A DNA stretch of 64,000 nucleotides, from the NCBI GenBank assembly GCA_013400155.1, contig VXBM01000873.1:248026-312025 (forward strand). The letters are read 5' to 3'. Shown here one piece after another: positions 63,101-64,000 of this stretch. This stretch comes from Helopsaltes ochotensis. Taxonomy: Eukaryota; Chordata; Aves; Passeriformes; Locustellidae. Below the pieces are notes generated by a model, which made no database searches, had not been told where the DNA came from, and saw only the letters and a program-made list of their open reading frames with translations. The first letter of the stretch is position 1; every line of letters begins with the position of its first letter. The translations under genes were made by a program, and so were the position numbers.

Positions 63101-64000
63101 GAGTGTTTTAACATAAAATTTGCGAAGAGGAATATTCAAATTATTTAATCTGTCTTTGCCTGACCAACTGTCATAGATTTACCTGGGAACACCATAGAAC
63201 TGGGGTGATCAATGATATGTAACCTAATTCTTATTCTTTATTGATTCAAACAAGCCCAGGAACACATCAGTAAACTAAGTAATAAACTAGACATGACTTT
63301 TTTGTGTTAAAAAGCTATTAGCTTGAATTTTCAACTTACATTACTTAAAGACTCATGAGCTTCTATATTTGTATACATCCTTTTATTAATACCATAAATG
63401 CTTCAAAAACCCACTATACACAAATACATTCCTTTAAACTTTGCAACAGTGTTATAAACCAACTCCACAAAAAGTTAAACCATGTTTCTTCACACACTCC
63501 CCAATGTAAATCTAGTATAAAACGTGTGTTCAAAGGAAGCAAGATGACACAAGAGACAGTTTCTTCCTACTGAAAAATGCCACTGGCTTGAATCTCCCTG
63601 TCTCAAGGGTCTTTACATCGACAGCTGCGCCTGTGCTGCAGTCAGGGGCACTCCAAGTTCTGCCCCACAGCTGCTGCTCCAGCCTTGCACACCAAGGAAC
63701 ATACTGACACCTACACCTCCTACAGCTTTATAGCCACGGCTGGCTCCAGGCTTCCCTCCAAAGGAAACCAGGCTGACTTGGAGGTATAATGCACACCTAT
63801 GCTTCACCCCTTCAGGGAGGAATAGGCAAATGCAGGGATGCAAAGGATGGGGATCAAACGGGAGTCTATGCCAAAACTGAAACTAAAACTTCCCATTTCT
63901 AGAAGCACTGCCTTGCTGCATTCCAGAAATGAAAACCACTGAAAAACTTTGATCTTGAAGGAAAAGCTGTATTTGAGTTCTGAAAAGTGTACTTTACCAG
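57011..64000 (-). CDS. CENPU: CENP-U, C-terminal half (six last coding exons, 5' part outside the window)
   Basis: Subunit of the CENP-O/P/Q/U/R complex of the inner kinetochore. It takes part in the constitutive centromere network and, in mammals, docks PLK1 through its N-terminal part. Coding exons in the window: 62879-62996, 61640-61718, 60565-60612, 59183-59244, 57822-57978 and 57011-57147. They give about 199 residues in one frame. Human CENP-U has 418, so the N-terminal half, with the PLK1-docking region, lies beyond the right edge. The visible part starts at the conserved V-x-V-WCP motif and is largely predicted coiled coil. It is tail-to-tail with PRIMPOL. Introns hold a CR1 copy (61035-61155) and a solo LTR (61999-62777). 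End coordinates of the last exon may be off by one. Confidence 0.94.
57822..57978 (-). CDS. CENPU: CENPU coding exon, coiled coil
   Basis: It encodes AEPQLTQLQREYAEVQERKS then LRQAIELITDLKELQQD, heptad-rich and close to human LEPQLKQLQ...ERKSSLRNA. Acceptor TTTTTTCAG. Donor CTGGTA/GTAAGT is preferred over the overlapping CTG/GTAGTA because it keeps phase 0 with the stronger consensus; both keep the frame and differ by one Val. Confidence 0.94.
59183..59244 (-). CDS. CENPU: CENPU coding exon, coiled coil
   Basis: It encodes AITNIKKKRQQLVQVREELI, aligned with human MISDIEKKRQRMIEVQDELL. Acceptor TGTTTCAG, donor TTGG/GTGTGT. Confidence 0.93.
60565..60612 (-). CDS. CENPU: CENPU coding exon (48 nt)
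   Basis: Sixteen residues, IAGVQELKNMKKKNAK, matching the human LTNLKRKNAK end. Acceptor TCTCTGTAG, donor AAG/GTAAAT, phase 0 on both sides, so skipping it would keep the frame. Confidence 0.9.
61035..61155 (-). mobile_element. CR1 LINE 3'-end fragment, minus orientation
   Basis: It begins AAATCACAGAATGGCTCAGG and continues CCAACCTCCCTGCTCAAGCA, typical of a CR1 tail in reverse. It lies in a CENPU intron. Confidence 0.9.
61640..61718 (-). CDS. CENPU: CENPU coding exon
   Basis: It encodes QSIESNICRKAINDFSSAFK then DQITDL, aligned with human QRIESKVCKAAIATFYVNVK. Acceptor CTTCTCCAG, donor CTT/GTAAGT. Confidence 0.93.
61994..62782 (+). mobile_element. Solo LTR in a CENPU intron with CCATG target-site duplication
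   Basis: The LTR spans 61999-62777 (779 bp). It starts TGTTGGGGGATAG and ends AAACCAAGACA, flanked by CCATG at 61994-61998 and 62778-62782. The 3' part (about 62690-62777, with GGGAGGCCCTGCCCCTCCCT then AGCAGACACCTGTC) resembles avian ERVL-type LTR ends as I recall them. A GC-rich block fills 62270-62480. No internal retroviral genes remain. It is inserted in the intron between the exons at 61640 and 62879, opposite to CENPU transcription if the orientation read is right. Confidence 0.85.
62879..62996 (-). CDS. CENPU: CENPU coding exon with the WCP motif
   Basis: It encodes DRSYSVQVWCPKKLKRSPRD then ITELDVVLAEVEKITANY, aligned with human DIVHIWCPEGMK...ELNIVLPEFEK. Acceptor TTTTTCTAG, donor ACAG/GTAAAT. 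It starts in phase 2, so an upstream exon ending with one base is needed; this exon is outside the window. Confidence 0.93.
62997..64000 (-). other. CENPU intron to the right edge
   Basis: No further CENPU exon was recognised. A GC-richer patch at about 63610-63830 carries chance-length frames. The last bases read CTGGTAAAG on the minus strand, a possible splice donor right at the edge, which would put the next upstream exon immediately outside the window. Confidence 0.4.

Noticed and set aside
1..64000. CRISPR-like arrays, tRNA or rRNA genes, bacterial operons
   Set aside because: No regular spaced repeats, no cloverleaf with recognisable A and B boxes, and no rRNA-like stretch seen. The sequence is eukaryotic throughout.

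Overview
The window is vertebrate nuclear DNA, most likely from a bird. Three multi-exon genes are split by GT-AG introns. The dispersed repeats are CR1 LINE 3' ends, the dominant avian retroposon, plus solo LTRs of endogenous retroviruses. There is no prokaryotic, plasmid or CRISPR-like content. Three runs of N (6349-7283, 25814-26357, 41161-41491) are assembly gaps; two of them lie in GC-rich promoter islands, which avian assemblies often lose.

Layout. (1) 1-29 kb has no recognisable coding exon. It holds a CpG island with a gap at about 6.1-7.4 kb, several CR1 fragments and a solo LTR with a 5-bp target duplication (20827-21613). From the vertebrate gene order IRF2-CASP3-PRIMPOL-CENPU, the island may be the 5' end of IRF2 on the minus strand and 1-5.8 kb its first intron; this is inference, as no IRF2 coding exon was seen. 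(2) 29.1-41 kb, minus strand: CASP3 (caspase-3), with six coding exons rebuilt into a complete 282-residue frame that keeps the catalytic His and Cys. (3) A GC-rich island with a gap at 40.8-41.5 kb is the shared head-to-head promoter of CASP3 and PRIMPOL. (4) 41.5-56.7 kb, plus strand: PRIMPOL (primase-polymerase), with twelve coding exons rebuilt into a 577-residue frame with all catalytic and zinc-knuckle residues and the C-terminal RPA-binding acidic motifs. (5) 56.8-64 kb, minus strand: the last six coding exons of CENPU (CENP-U), tail-to-tail with PRIMPOL and running off the right edge.

The three genes act in separate processes: apoptosis execution, replication-fork repriming and kinetochore assembly. 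They are linked by conserved synteny, by a shared promoter (CASP3/PRIMPOL) and by adjacent 3' ends (PRIMPOL/CENPU), not by a common pathway.

I found no convincing new biological system. The points most worth a second look are an inverted pair of poly(A) signals between PRIMPOL and CENPU, an 18-bp hairpin beside a strong unused splice acceptor in a PRIMPOL intron, a hairpin in the CASP3 3' UTR, three LTR insertions (one CpG-rich and close to the CASP3 promoter), a 19-bp tandem repeat in an LTR U3, and a four-residue insertion at the end of the first PRIMPOL coding exon. All exon boundaries were placed by hand from splice consensus, reading frame and protein similarity; no alignment was run.
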